Below are positions 1 to 6,404 of a DNA stretch of 10,912 nucleotides, in pieces (position 1 is the first letter of the stretch; each line of letters begins with the position of its first letter). The position numbers were made by a program, and so were the translations under genes. Where the stretch lies: contig JAPLML010000099.1 of the NCBI GenBank assembly GCA_026387055.1, forward strand, positions 1 to 10,912, given 5' to 3'. The notes beneath the pieces are model-generated. The model was not told the DNA's origin, did not search any database, and saw nothing but the letters and a program-made list of their open reading frames with translations. The stretch comes from Planctomycetota bacterium (GTDB taxonomy: Bacteria > Planctomycetota > Phycisphaerae > FEN-1346).

Positions 1-1131
1 GGGACCCACCATCGGGTCGGCCAGCGCCATCCGGGCGAGCGCCTCCATCGGCGGCAGGTCCTCGGGAATCGCGTCGAGGGCATGGCAGAAAAGGAACTCG
101 GTTCCGCAGAGCATCGCGCCGCAGTCGTCCAGCAGGTTCATCACGCGCAGGTCCGCCACCGGGTTGACCCAGAACAGGCGGGCGGCCCCCTCCGGCAAGA
201 CGCCCCGCCCTTTATCGATTCGACGGCGGACCTCTGCCAGAAGTTCCGCCAGAACCGCGACGGACTCCGCGCGGTCCGAGCAAAAATGGATGGCGAGCAT
301 CTCCGCGATCAGCATCTCCAGGGCCGGCATCGGGCACGGGTCGGCGGTATAGGCCAGCCAACGCAGGTCGCCCAGAAGGCCCCGGACGCGGTTCGCCTCG
401 CGAATGCCCGCCGCCAACTCGTCGTCCCCCAGAGGCGCTCCCGCGAGTTCCGCCAGGGCCGCCCGAATGCGATCCAGTTCCGACCGCACGAGCGCCACCT
501 GCGACTCGGTCGCCCGGAACCCGCCGGGGAGCGTCACGGCGGGCTCGCCCGGATCCGGCAACCGCCGGCTCGGCATCTCCCACCACAGGATGGGGAAGCC
601 GAGCGACTCCAGGCGCTGGGCGACCGCCGAGAAATCATCGCACGTGGCCCCCACGCTGCACGTCAGGAGGTCCGGGATCGGGAAGTGGGCCCGGTTGACG
701 AACGCCCCCGCCATCGCGCGGACGGGGCAGAAGGCATCGCCCAGGCCGAGCGACTGGGCCACGCCGAAGAGCCCCTCGCTCAGCTCCATCACGCACGGCG
801 TCCACCACGCGCCGTCCGGGTAAAACGCCACGACGTTCGGCAGCGAGTACGCCATCACGGGCACGGTGCCCAGGTCCTTCATCGTGCCGACGATCTTGCG
901 GCCGGCGGCGCGGGCGGCGTGCAGGCGCTCCTCCTCCGTGAGGAGGAAGCTCCACAGGCGCAGGGCGGCCACCGAGTCGTCGTACTGAAGTTTCAGGAGG
1001 CGGCGGTCCCCCTCCTCGACGTGCCGCTCCAGCGGGCCGGCGTACGCCGGCATGGGCGCACCGGCCGCCTGGCGCCGGCGGCACAGCCGGTCGAGCTCCG
1101 CCATCGTCAATCGTTTCGGCGCCGCGCTCAT
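1..1131 (-). CDS. 2-hydroxyacyl-CoA dehydratase family subunit (HgdC/BcrB-like), 3' end beyond window
   Basis: This frame is open from ATG at 1131 to base 1, giving 377 residues with no stop, so the C-terminus lies outside the window. It resembles the 2-hydroxyacyl-CoA dehydratase D-component family (PF06050), whose subunits hold a [4Fe-4S] cluster through three cysteines and take part in ATP-driven low-potential reductions. Family landmarks are FCPVRAM (Cys135, matching the family's CP motif), LTCSVGATCDDF (Cys158 and Cys164, matching the TTCD motif) and DDCGAMLCGTE (Cys337, Cys342). The start overlaps the stop of the upstream gene (ATGA, 1128-1131) and has only a weak ribosome site, so translational coupling is likely. 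The first ~75 residues are charged and helical-looking and precede the conserved core that starts near KIVGTMKD. The pairing with the preceding gene suggests a heterodimer. The substrate is unknown, and the family also contains non-dehydratase reductases. Confidence 0.85.
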   Translation of the reverse strand, partial: MSAAPKRLTMAELDRLCRRRQAAGAPMPAYAGPLERHVEEGDRRLLKLQYDDSVAALRLWSFLLTEEERLHAARAAGRKIVGTMKDLGTVPVMAYSLPNVVAFYPDGAWWTPCVMELSEGLFGVAQSLGLGDAFCPVRAMAGAFVNRAHFPIPDLLTCSVGATCDDFSAVAQRLESLGFPILWWEMPSRRLPDPGEPAVTLPGGFRATESQVALVRSELDRIRAALAELAGAPLGDDELAAGIREANRVRGLLGDLRWLAYTADPCPMPALEMLIAEMLAIHFCSDRAESVAVLAELLAEVRRRIDKGRGVLPEGAARLFWVNPVADLRVMNLLDDCGAMLCGTEFLFCHALDAIPEDLPPMEALARMALADPMVGP

Positions 1132-2204
1132 CTCAGCATTTCCATGAACGCCTGGATGCGGTCCCCGGTGCGGCCGAAGCCCGCGTCCTCGCCGGAGACA
1201 TCCAGGTCGAGGACGGGCAGGCCCGTCGTCTCCCTGAGCCGCACGACGGAGGCCGCCCACAGGTCGCACCAGACGTTCCGCCACAGGATGATGCCGCGCG
1301 CCAAGCTCGCCGCCAGTTCGCGGCCGAGCCACTCGTGGAGCGCCGTATCCGGTCGGCGGAAGATGTCGGGGATGGCGCCGAAGTAGGCGTCCACAAGCTC
1401 CAGGAGCGGATCGTCGCGCAGCCGGCGGCGGTCGAACGGGGCGGGGAGCGTCCGCGCGCCGCTCTCCGTGCCGTCGAGGGCCACGAGGCCCCCTGCCCTC
1501 TCGATGGCGTCGAACAGGCGGACATCGTCTCGCCTCAGCGGCCCGCCCACGAGGGCCAGCGGCACGGCCTGGGAATGGGCCCGTGCGCGGCGGGTCTCCT
1601 GACCCGCCGCGCCACCTGCATCTTGCGCGCCGCGGGTGCGATTGAGGCGCGGCGGGTCGGGAGACCCACCGCGCCCGAGGTCACGCAAGGCGGCGTCGTG
1701 CGCTTCTGCACCGCGGTCGAACCGGGCGACGGCCTCGCTGGCGCCCCGAGGGCCGAGGGCGCCGAGCGCGCCGCGAAGCGCCGCGCGGCGGGCATCGTAG
1801 GCCTCCAGGGTCTCGGCCAGGCGCTCGCGCGACGGCGGCGCCCCGCCGAGGCCAACCAGGAAGCGGCCCAGCCTCTGAAGCTCGTCGCGGTAGAGCCGCG
1901 CGGCGGCGGGCGTCTGCCACGTGGCGGGCACGTTCATGAGGAAGACCGGCGGTCCGCCGTCCAGGGCCAGCCACTCCGCGGCGCGGCGCATCTGGTCGCA
2001 GGTGGTGGTCAGGACCACGCCGTCAACGCCCGGCATGGAAGCGGCCTCGCCCACGAAGGCCCGCGCGTATGGACACATGCCCATGATCGGGCCAAGAGAC
2101 TCCGCGGGCGCGCCGGCGCCAGGCCGGAGCCGCACCGGCCTCAGGCCGTGGGCGGCGAGCCATTCCGCCGGAACAAAGGGCGAACTGTAAACCACGGTCC
2201 TCAC
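1128..2204 (-). CDS. 2-hydroxyacyl-CoA dehydratase family subunit (HgdB-like) with an inserted linker
   Basis: This 358-residue protein starts with GTG at 2204, preceded at a 7-nt spacing by GAGAGGG (2212-2218 on the minus strand). It has exactly three cysteines, at the positions expected to ligate one [4Fe-4S] cluster: GMCPYAR (Cys44), TTTCDQMRR (Cys69) and VWCDLW (Cys313). It is short at the N-terminus, beginning directly with the first strand (RTVVYSSPFVP). The second domain starts near residue 214 (VPLALVGGPL). Residues about 177-207 (GRGGSPDPP...ETRRARA) are encoded by a pair of GC hairpins and look like an in-frame insertion in the interdomain linker. The gene overlaps the next subunit by 4 nt, which supports a two-subunit complex. 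Family membership is clear from the motifs. The substrate cannot be read, and lack of a neighbouring CoA-transferase argues against assuming a classical hydroxyacyl-CoA pathway. Confidence 0.85.
   Translation of the reverse strand: MRTVVYSSPFVPAEWLAAHGLRPVRLRPGAGAPAESLGPIMGMCPYARAFVGEAASMPGVDGVVLTTTCDQMRRAAEWLALDGGPPVFLMNVPATWQTPAAARLYRDELQRLGRFLVGLGGAPPSRERLAETLEAYDARRAALRGALGALGPRGASEAVARFDRGAEAHDAALRDLGRGGSPDPPRLNRTRGAQDAGGAAGQETRRARAHSQAVPLALVGGPLRRDDVRLFDAIERAGGLVALDGTESGARTLPAPFDRRRLRDDPLLELVDAYFGAIPDIFRRPDTALHEWLGRELAASLARGIILWRNVWCDLWAASVVRLRETTGLPVLDLDVSGEDAGFGRTGDRIQAFMEMLR
1585..1675. repeat. Pair of GC-rich hairpins inserted in frame inside a coding sequence
   Basis: Two hairpins lie here. 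The first has perfect 12-bp arms (GCGCGGCGGGTC, 1585-1596; right arm 1601-1612) with loop TCCT. The second has 13-bp arms (1646-1658 and 1663-1675) with loop GGGA and one G:T-type mismatch. The same 12-bp arm and GGGA loop recur in the intergenic element at 2302-2329. The 91-bp stretch encodes a Gly/Pro/Arg-rich segment that fits no conserved part of the dehydratase family, so a repeat insertion that kept the reading frame is the best explanation. Confidence 0.8.
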
Positions 2205-2211
2205 GTGCCGA

Positions 2212-2218
2212 CCCTCTC
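2212..2218 (-). promoter_or_regulatory. Ribosome binding site supporting a GTG start at 2204
   Basis: On the minus strand GAGAGGG lies 7 nt upstream of GTG at 2204. No ATG gives an equally good position, and the first residues (RTVVYSS) already form the first strand of the domain. The site lies immediately beside the outer arm of the 2219-2345 repeat. Confidence 0.6.
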
Positions 2219-2345
2219 ACTACAACGCCACTTAACCTCGTGCGCGGCGGCTCTCCCGCGCCGCCGCGTGCGTGCGTTACCCCGCGCGCGAAGTCGCGTC
2301 TGCGCGGCGGGTCGGGAGACCCGCCGCGCGGAGTGGCGTTGTAGT
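2219..2345. repeat. 127-bp inverted-repeat element with two internal hairpins
   Basis: A perfect 14-bp inverted repeat (ACTACAACGCCACT at 2219-2232 and its complement at 2332-2345) encloses two GC hairpins. One has arms 2243-2251 and 2260-2268. The other has perfect 12-bp arms at 2302-2313 and 2318-2329 with loop GGGA. The element fills nearly the whole gap between the methyltransferase stop (2360) and the downstream GTG start (2204). In RNA it could fold as an outer stem with two side arms, so it might act as an mRNA-stability or attenuation structure within the operon. No clear target duplication is seen. Confidence 0.8.
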
Positions 2346-2359
2346 ACTCTGCTCCTCGG

Positions 2360-3163
2360 TTACTTCACCTTGCGGGCCACGAAGAGCCCCTGCGCGATCT
2401 TGCCGGCGTGGGCCAGGCCCTGCATGAACTGCATCTCGCCCGCCATGGCGCCCATCAGGTTCGTATCAAAGCCGATGATCTTCAGGGCGTCATAGGTGAG
2501 CTGCATGTCCAGCATGCCCAGGTACAGGTCGACGTACGGGGCGAAGCGGCCGGTGTCGACCGCCATCTTGACCTCGCAGCCGCTCGACTTCAGGAGGTCG
2601 CCGTAGCCTTTCAGGTCCTGCACGTTCGGGAACTTCATGAACGTCAGGAAGCGGTCGGCCTCGCGATCCGTCATCGCCCGGCCTTCGATCCAGTCGGTGA
2701 AGGCGATGGTGCCGCCGGGCTTGACGATCCGGGCCGCCTCGGCGATAAGCCTGGCCTTGTCGACAACGTAACACCAAGCGTCCTCGCCCCACACGAAGTC
2801 GGCGCAACCGCTCGGAAGGCCGCTGGCGGTCGCGTCGGCCAGGACGAACTGAATCTTGCCTTCCAGACCCTCGGCCTTGCAGCGCTGGCGGCCCCGTTCG
2901 ACCACCGTGGGCGTCGCGTCAACGCCCGTCATCTTCGCAACGCCGCGGAAGCGCACCAGGAACCGCATGCCGGCGCCGTTGCAGCAGCACAGGTCCACAC
3001 CCGCCAGCCCCGCGCCGATCCCCGCCTTCTCCGCCAGGTCCATCGACGACTTGAACCCGCCGATGTGGATCTGCTGGCCCATGACGAGTTCCCACAGGTC
3101 CCCCTCGGGACCGCCATAGACGGCCTGCACGTTCTCCAACCCGATGCCACTCTTGCGCTTCAT
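2360..3163 (-). CDS. Class I SAM-dependent methyltransferase with cysteine-rich motif I
   Basis: The 267-residue protein starts with ATG at 3163, 7 nt after a strong AAGGAGG (3171-3177, minus strand). The frame stays open further upstream, but that extension has no ribosome site and is GC-repeat DNA. The Rossmann methyltransferase order is clear: an N-terminal GQQIHIGGF segment (residues 29-37) resembling the lead-in of glycine/sarcosine-type N-methyltransferases, motif I VDLCCCNGAG (56-65), the acidic residue of GVDAT (Asp82), FVLADAT (Asp110) and IVKPGGTIAFTDW (146-158). Motif I has three adjacent cysteines (59-61) in place of the usual glycine-rich turn. No membrane segment is seen. The gene sits between a double-cubane cluster protein and a two-subunit dehydratase-like pair on the same strand, so it probably modifies a small molecule handled by those proteins. 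The methyl acceptor is unknown. Confidence 0.85.
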   Translation of the reverse strand: MKRKSGIGLENVQAVYGGPEGDLWELVMGQQIHIGGFKSSMDLAEKAGIGAGLAGVDLCCCNGAGMRFLVRFRGVAKMTGVDATPTVVERGRQRCKAEGLEGKIQFVLADATASGLPSGCADFVWGEDAWCYVVDKARLIAEAARIVKPGGTIAFTDWIEGRAMTDREADRFLTFMKFPNVQDLKGYGDLLKSSGCEVKMAVDTGRFAPYVDLYLGMLDMQLTYDALKIIGFDTNLMGAMAGEMQFMQGLAHAGKIAQGLFVARKVK

Positions 3164-3170
3164 TGCATGT

Positions 3171-3177
3171 CCTCCTT
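3171..3177 (-). promoter_or_regulatory. Strong ribosome binding site fixing the methyltransferase start
   Basis: AAGGAGG on the minus strand lies 7 nt upstream of ATG 3163. A second ATG three bases closer to the site is out of frame and soon meets a stop. Confidence 0.75.
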
Positions 3178-3194
3178 GCGGGCACCCGTGATTC

Positions 3195-3238
3195 CCACTG
3201 GACACCAGTGGCCGGACAACCGCGCCGGCCCTGGTGTC
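3195..3238. repeat. Overlapping hairpins between the DCCP and methyltransferase genes
   Basis: CCACTGG (3195-3201) pairs with CCAGTGG (3205-3211) around loop ACA. The next bases, GGCCGG (3210-3215), pair with CCGGCC (3225-3230). GACACCAG (around 3201-3208) is complementary to CTGGTGTC (3231-3238), so alternative folds compete. The hairpins lie in the 103-nt gap of the operon, with no U-tract, so a processing or stabilising role is more likely than termination. Confidence 0.55.
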
Positions 3239-3266
3239 GCGGCTGCCCGAGAAGCGGCGAGCACAC

Positions 3267-4496
3267 TCAGCCGGGCGACGTCGCCCGGACGGTTTCAAAC
3301 AGCGCTTCAACGCGCACCGTGATGCGCGCCGAGTCGGACGGCGAGTAATCGGTCTCGATTCGCAGGTGCGGCATCTTCAGTTCCTCCTCGGCGAGGCGTT
3401 TGATCCGGTGCGACTCCACGTCATACGTCAGGCAGGCCTGCCAGACCAGCTCGACGATGCACTGGACCCGGTACTCCCCGGCCAGGTCCTTCAAGAGCTT
3501 GAGGCGGCGGTCGTTGGGCGTCATGACCGAACACGGCAGATGGAAGTACTTCTCGGCGATCGCCCGCAGGGGGTCCGAAGCCTTCTCGTCCACGTCCTCG
3601 AGGATCGGCTTGACGCCCGTGCAGTTCTCCATGGCCACCACGAGGCCGCCCGCGTTTTCGACGATCTCCAGCACGCGCTCCGCGCCGTGCGCCATGGGCA
3701 CGCCGGTCATCAGCACACGCACGCGTGAGCCGGCGTCGGCGGCGGGCGGGCGGGCGGGGAGCATGCGCAGGGCCGCCTCGTAGGCCGCGAGGTCTTCGGG
3801 GATGCACGAGATGCTGCTCTTCAGGTCAATGAGCTCGCGGCCGGTGAGGACGGGCGCGTCGGCCTTCATCAGCCCGGCGAGTGCCCGGCGCAAGCGCCGC
3901 TCGCGGTTCATCAGGGCGATGGCCTTCCGCAGCTTTGCGTCGGTGATGCGCACACCGAACCGGCGTTCGAGTTCGGCCTTGAGCCGCCGAAGCTCGCCAA
4001 GCCAGTGCTCGAACGCGCCGCCGTCGTCCGGCTTCTGGGTCAGTTCGAGGACGTACATCGGCCGCGACTCGGCCATGAGCTCGTACATTTTCTTCTTGCC
4101 GTCGCAGGTGGTCTCGGCCACCACCAGGTCGGCCATCTCGAGGAACGGGTTGGCCTTCTCGACATGGAAGCCGTAGGTGGACTTGATGAGCGGGCAGAGG
4201 TTGGCTGGGAGGTCGCGCTCGGCCGGGCCGACCATCTCCGCCGACCCGCCGCAAAGGCAGACGGGCACCGCCCCGGCGGCCATGATGATCTCGCGCGGCG
4301 TGTACTCGCACAAGATGCCCACGATGGGCCTTCCCGCCGCCTTGGCCGCGGCGGCGTACTCGTAGCAGTTGTCGATCATCTGGCTGAAACGGGTGAGCGG
4401 GCACTCATCCCTCGCCGGCTTGGCGCTCGAGCCACCGGGCGACTTGGCGGGCCGACAGGAACCCTTCCGACGCTTTCCACCGCAGCGAATGCTCAC
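3267..4496 (-). CDS. Double-cubane cluster protein, YjiM/DCCP branch of the 2-hydroxyacyl-CoA dehydratase family
   Basis: The 409-residue protein starts with GTG at 4496, 7 nt after AGGAG; Escherichia coli YjiM is about 383 residues, and the extra length is a basic N-terminal tail here. Motifs match the YjiM/DCCP branch closely: VGILCEYTPREI (Cys63), CLCGGS (Cys80, Cys82), NLCPLIKSTYGF (Cys101), ETTCDGKKKMYELM (Cys131), NCTG (Cys292), LPCSV (Cys322), QACLTY (Cys355) and ETDYSPSD (381-388). Members of this branch carry a double-cubane [8Fe-9S]-type cluster and, with an ATP-hydrolysing reductase, carry out very low-potential reduction of small molecules. Cys101, Cys131 and Cys355 match the three core cluster cysteines of the wider family, and the additional ones fit the second cubane. 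It is the first gene of a same-strand group with a methyltransferase and two related subunits. The natural substrate of this branch is unknown. Confidence 0.9.
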   Translation of the reverse strand: MSIRCGGKRRKGSCRPAKSPGGSSAKPARDECPLTRFSQMIDNCYEYAAAAKAAGRPIVGILCEYTPREIIMAAGAVPVCLCGGSAEMVGPAERDLPANLCPLIKSTYGFHVEKANPFLEMADLVVAETTCDGKKKMYELMAESRPMYVLELTQKPDDGGAFEHWLGELRRLKAELERRFGVRITDAKLRKAIALMNRERRLRRALAGLMKADAPVLTGRELIDLKSSISCIPEDLAAYEAALRMLPARPPAADAGSRVRVLMTGVPMAHGAERVLEIVENAGGLVVAMENCTGVKPILEDVDEKASDPLRAIAEKYFHLPCSVMTPNDRRLKLLKDLAGEYRVQCIVELVWQACLTYDVESHRIKRLAEEELKMPHLRIETDYSPSDSARITVRVEALFETVRATSPG

Positions 4497-4503
4497 GTGT
4501 TGT

Positions 4504-4508
4504 CTCCT
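4504..4508 (-). promoter_or_regulatory. Ribosome binding site fixing a GTG start for the DCCP gene
   Basis: AGGAG on the minus strand lies 7 nt before GTG at 4496. The open frame continues to 4592 but no better site exists there. The next internal ATG (Met40) also lacks a ribosome site. Confidence 0.7.
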
Positions 4509-4642
4509 AAGAGGGCTTCGGGACAGAAGAGCGCCGCCGTTTGGACAAGGGGAAAACCACCATCGAGCCAGGACGCGGCCGCATCGTGGCAAGCATCGGG
4601 ACCGACTGGAAGGAGGTGATTCGACGCGGGCGGAGATTCTAA

Positions 4643-4771
4643 GAGCCTATCCGAATGACCCGCTCCTCGGGGTGCCACGGCTTGCTTGCAAGCCGTGATT
4701 TCCGGCGCACTGGTTGCAAGCAACCAGTGGCACCCTTCGTGTGATGAGCATGTGGTTGTTCGGATAGGCTC
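4643..4771. mobile_element. 129-bp MITE-like element with TAA target duplication and nested hairpins
   Basis: The ends are a perfect 13-bp terminal inverted repeat (GAGCCTATCCGAA at 4643-4655, complement at 4759-4771), and 16 of the first 18 bases match. Both sides are flanked directly by TAA (4640-4642 and 4772-4774), a 3-bp target duplication of the TNA type known for some IS5-family groups. It carries no gene, so movement would need a transposase in trans. Inside, GGTGCCAC (4671-4678) pairs with GTGGCACC (4727-4734) and encloses two perfect 10-bp hairpins, CACGGCTTGC with loop TT (4676-4697) and CACTGGTTGC with loop AA (4708-4729). The relation to IS5 is inferred only from the duplication and end sequence. 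Confidence 0.8.
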
Positions 4772-5065
4772 TAAGAGATGCTTCCGGCCACCGGCCGCCG
4801 GGCGTGGGGACCCCCAGCCGCGGTGTTCACCGACATGCAGCCCGACAAAATGACCCTCAATGGCCATGTGAGGTTCTTTCGCCGGCGCGCCACGGCCGGC
4901 CGCGGCCCCTGCATTCAGTGCAAGTTCATGGCGAGGTACGGAAACATTGCTCAGGATCCTTGCTCTTGCCAGCGCAACCCCTGGCGGCGATGGTGGAAGG
5001 ATACCGCGCCGTCGGTCCGTCTGCAAGTCCATAGTCGTCACAGCCACTTTCGCCGCTCCATTCGT

Positions 5066-5094
5066 TTGACTCCCCGGCGGCCATCTGATATATC
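5066..5094 (+). promoter_or_regulatory. Sigma70-type promoter for the aminotransferase gene
   Basis: TTGACT (5066-5071, 5 of 6 to the -35 consensus) is followed after exactly 17 nt by TATATC (5089-5094, 4 of 6 to the -10). Transcription would begin near 5100-5102, leaving a leader of about 50 nt before ATG 5153. The -10 lies at the centre of the palindrome at 5082-5099. Confidence 0.6.
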
Positions 5095-5099
5095 AGATG
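5082..5099. promoter_or_regulatory. Perfect 18-bp palindrome overlapping the -10: candidate operator
   Basis: CATCTGATATATCAGATG is its own reverse complement with no spacer. It covers the -10 of the promoter at 5066-5094, a geometry typical of a dimeric repressor site. It is AT-rich in an otherwise GC-rich setting and is unlike the GC hairpins elsewhere in the window. The regulator is not identified. Confidence 0.6.
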
Positions 5100-5152
5100 C
5101 TCCTGCGAAGCCAAAGAAGTCGGGCGGCCGCCAGCCCTGGAAAGGACCCGCC

Positions 5153-6382
5153 ATGAGGAAGTCGGCAGCTTGGCCCAGGGAGTTCCCCGGCGCCAACTGG
5201 TACGATCGCCAGGAGGAGCGCGCCGTTCTGAACGTGCTGCGCGGCAAGGCGCCGTTCCGCTATTACGGCGTCGCCCAGCCGCGGTACGTGGCGGCGTTCG
5301 AGGAAGAGGCGAAGAAGGTCTACGGCGTCAGGCACGCCCTGGCCGTCAACAGCGGGACGGGGGCCCTGATGACGGCGATGACCGCCCTCGGCATCGGGCC
5401 GGGCTCCGAGGTGATCGTTCCGGCGTTCCTGTGGGTCTCGACGGTCGGGGCGGTCGTCCACGCCAACGCCATTCCCGTCCTCTGCGAGGTCGACGACAGC
5501 CTCTCGATGAACCCGGACGACCTGGAGTGCAAGATCACGCCCCGCACGCGCCTCATCGTGGCCGTGCACATGGCGGGCGCGCCGTGCGACATGAAGCGGA
5601 TCGTCGCCGTCGCCCGCAAGCGCCGCATCCCGGTCCTCGAGGACTGCGCCCAATGCAACGGCGGCACGGTCGAGGGGAAATCCGTCGGCTCATTCGGCCA
5701 GATCGGCATGTTCAGCCTCCAGATCAACAAGAACATCACGGCCGGCGAGGGCGGCCTGCTGGTCACCGACGACGAAGGCCTGTACCTCAAGATGCTCGCC
5801 GCCCACGACGTGGGGGCGCTGTGGCGCGGCGGCGGCCTCGTGCCCGATCCACGCTACGTCGCCTGGGGCACAGGACGGCGCATGGCGGAGCTCATCGGGG
5901 CGGTCGCCTCCGTGCAACTGGGGAAGCTCGCGCGCGTCGTCGGGCACATGCGGGCGTCGAAGAAGCGCCTCAAGGCGATGCTCGAGGACACGCCGGGCCT
6001 GGCGTGGCGCCGCCTCAACGACCCCGCGGGCGACACGGCCTGCTGCCTGGTGTTCTACGCGCCCGACCGGGGGCGGGCCGCCCGCACCGTCGCCGCCATC
6101 CGGGACTCGAACCTCTTCGGCGCGTCGCGCCTGGCCGAGTACGGGATGCATATCTACTACAACATTCCTCAACTCGTGCACAAGGCGCCGCTCTCGCCGG
6201 CCGGCAACCCGTGGAGCCTGCCGCAGAACGCCGGGATCGTCCGCGAATACGGCAAGGGCGCCTGCCCCACGAGCGACGCCCTCTTCGAGCGGGCCGTGAT
6301 CCTCTCCATCCCCTCGACCCTGACGCGGCCGCAGGAACAGGTGATGGCCGGCATCCTCCGCGGGGCGGTGCTCCAGGCGTAG
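5153..6382 (+). CDS. DegT/DnrJ/EryC1/StrS-family PLP aminotransferase
   Basis: This 409-residue protein starts at ATG 5153, 6 nt after GGAAAGGA (5139-5146). The frame is open much further upstream, but homology begins at this start. It is a fold-type I PLP enzyme of the sugar aminotransferase family. The visible features are NSGTGAL (66-72, cofactor phosphate region), EDCAQCNGG (163-171, with Asp164 contacting the pyridine nitrogen) and FSLQINKNITAGEGG (187-201), whose Lys193 is the expected Schiff-base lysine. The C-terminal HIYYNIPQL and PTSDALFERAVILSIPSTLT segments match the family's substrate-closing end. Such enzymes usually aminate keto-sugars on nucleotide carriers, though some act on cyclitols or regulate transcription. 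No sugar-nucleotide genes lie nearby and the gene stands alone on the plus strand, so the substrate is open. Confidence 0.9.
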   Translation: MRKSAAWPREFPGANWYDRQEERAVLNVLRGKAPFRYYGVAQPRYVAAFEEEAKKVYGVRHALAVNSGTGALMTAMTALGIGPGSEVIVPAFLWVSTVGAVVHANAIPVLCEVDDSLSMNPDDLECKITPRTRLIVAVHMAGAPCDMKRIVAVARKRRIPVLEDCAQCNGGTVEGKSVGSFGQIGMFSLQINKNITAGEGGLLVTDDEGLYLKMLAAHDVGALWRGGGLVPDPRYVAWGTGRRMAELIGAVASVQLGKLARVVGHMRASKKRLKAMLEDTPGLAWRRLNDPAGDTACCLVFYAPDRGRAARTVAAIRDSNLFGASRLAEYGMHIYYNIPQLVHKAPLSPAGNPWSLPQNAGIVREYGKGACPTSDALFERAVILSIPSTLTRPQEQVMAGILRGAVLQA

Positions 6383-6404
6383 GCGGCGGAGCGCAAGGCG
6401 GCAG

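Larger units (their letters stand above)
4497..5152. other. 656-bp divergent intergenic region without a supported gene
   Basis: This gap separates the minus-strand DCCP gene from the plus-strand aminotransferase. It holds the DCCP ribosome site (4504-4508), the MITE-like element (4643-4771), and a promoter plus palindrome (5066-5099). Between 4772 and 5060 I see only short frames without family resemblance, and a GC palindrome-rich patch near 4889-4906. An AAGGAGGTGAT at 4610-4620 looks like a perfect ribosome site but no start codon follows it at a useful distance. I could not recognise a convincing promoter for the DCCP gene. Confidence 0.6.

Noticed and set aside
82..2495. Long plus-strand open frames opposite the dehydratase-like genes (82-1386 and 1335-2495)
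   Set aside because: They are Arg/Ala/His-rich translations of high-GC antisense DNA, lack ribosome sites and family motifs, and lie opposite convincing minus-strand genes.
3164..3310. 49-residue N-terminal extension of the methyltransferase
   Set aside because: It runs through intergenic hairpins, and the internal ATG at 3163 has an ideal ribosome site.
2408..3322. 304-residue plus-strand frame opposite the methyltransferase
   Set aside because: Antisense shadow: composition is skewed and the minus strand carries a complete methyltransferase with motif order and ribosome site.
4509..4642. Short plus-strand frame ending in ...IGTDWKEVIRRGRRF at the TAA beside the MITE
   Set aside because: Protein-like ending, but only about 43 codons with no usable start and no recognisable family; probably chance, although a gene remnant cannot be excluded.
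4778..5152. 125-residue N-terminal extension of the aminotransferase
   Set aside because: It crosses the promoter and palindrome, has no homology-like features, and the ATG at 5153 has a good ribosome site.
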